Source: CAZXNF01 sp050741255 (GTDB lineage Bacteria; Pseudomonadota; Gammaproteobacteria; Burkholderiales; SG8-41). From it: a DNA stretch of 20,142 nucleotides. The stretch spans positions 1 through 20,142 of the forward strand of contig JBOIEQ010000073.1 of assembly GCA_050741255.1 (NCBI GenBank), read 5' to 3'. The notes beneath the pieces are model-generated. The model had not been told where the DNA came from. It saw only the letters and a program-made list of their open reading frames with translations, and ran no database searches. Below are positions 20,138 to 20,142 of the stretch, piece by piece; within the stretch, counting starts at the first letter, position 1, and each line of letters begins with the position of its first letter. The position numbers and the translations under genes were made by a program.

Positions 20138-20142
20138 AACGA

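Larger units (their letters stand above)
20006..20142. other. Non-coding right edge with inverted repeats
   Basis: There is no gene in the visible part. It should hold the livH promoter on the minus strand, but no convincing -35/-10 pair was found. A perfect 10-bp inverted repeat and a short hairpin are listed separately. Confidence 0.5.

Overview
The window is a GC-rich proteobacterial chromosome segment. Gene families, codon bias and the CopRS/CusRS-type regulators suggest a betaproteobacterium (Burkholderiales or a related order); that placement is inference. No rRNA, tRNA, CRISPR array or transposase was seen, and no gene-free stretch exceeds 300 bases.

Layout. (1) 1-1680: three small minus-strand genes (three-helix membrane protein, cupin, DUF6010-like membrane protein). 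This part is clearly less GC-rich than the rest, and a perfect 9+9 bp palindrome lies upstream of the first gene. (2) 1683-2867: an AMI1-like amidase with a possible leaderless start. (3) 2923-12807, all minus strand: a large copper/heavy-metal homeostasis island. In transcription order it holds a CDF efflux protein, a His-rich exported protein, a TolC-family protein, a two-domain multicopper oxidase, a CopI-like cupredoxin, a DUF411 protein, a CusF-like chaperone, a P1B copper ATPase, two Met/His-rich exported proteins separated by a strong terminator, and a signal-peptide-bearing SAM methyltransferase. (4) 12842-15420: a small exported protein of unknown function, divergent from a CopR/CopS (CusR/CusS-like) two-component system. 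The shared promoter carries a palindrome differing from the E. coli CusR core at one symmetric position. (5) 15427-20005, minus strand: an operon of LivH, a fused LivM-LivG-LivF protein and a cytosine-deaminase-fold amidohydrolase. (6) 20006-20142: non-coding, with inverted repeats.

How the genes fit together. CopS probably senses periplasmic metal and CopR activates the island. The P-type ATPase would move Cu(I) out of the cytoplasm. CusF-like, cupredoxin, DUF411 and Met/His-rich proteins would buffer copper in the periplasm, and the multicopper oxidase would oxidise it, possibly with the TolC-like protein in the outer membrane. The CDF protein would export divalent cations. The right-hand operon is a separate uptake-and-hydrolysis module for an unknown small amide or heterocycle.

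The most unusual points are: the three-domain LivMGF polypeptide with one degenerate ATP site; the amidohydrolase lacking two catalytic acids of cytosine deaminase; the exported methyltransferase; the intra-operon terminator directly in front of a gene; and the oxidase-TolC-cupredoxin-DUF411-CusF set, which has no RND pump or adaptor.
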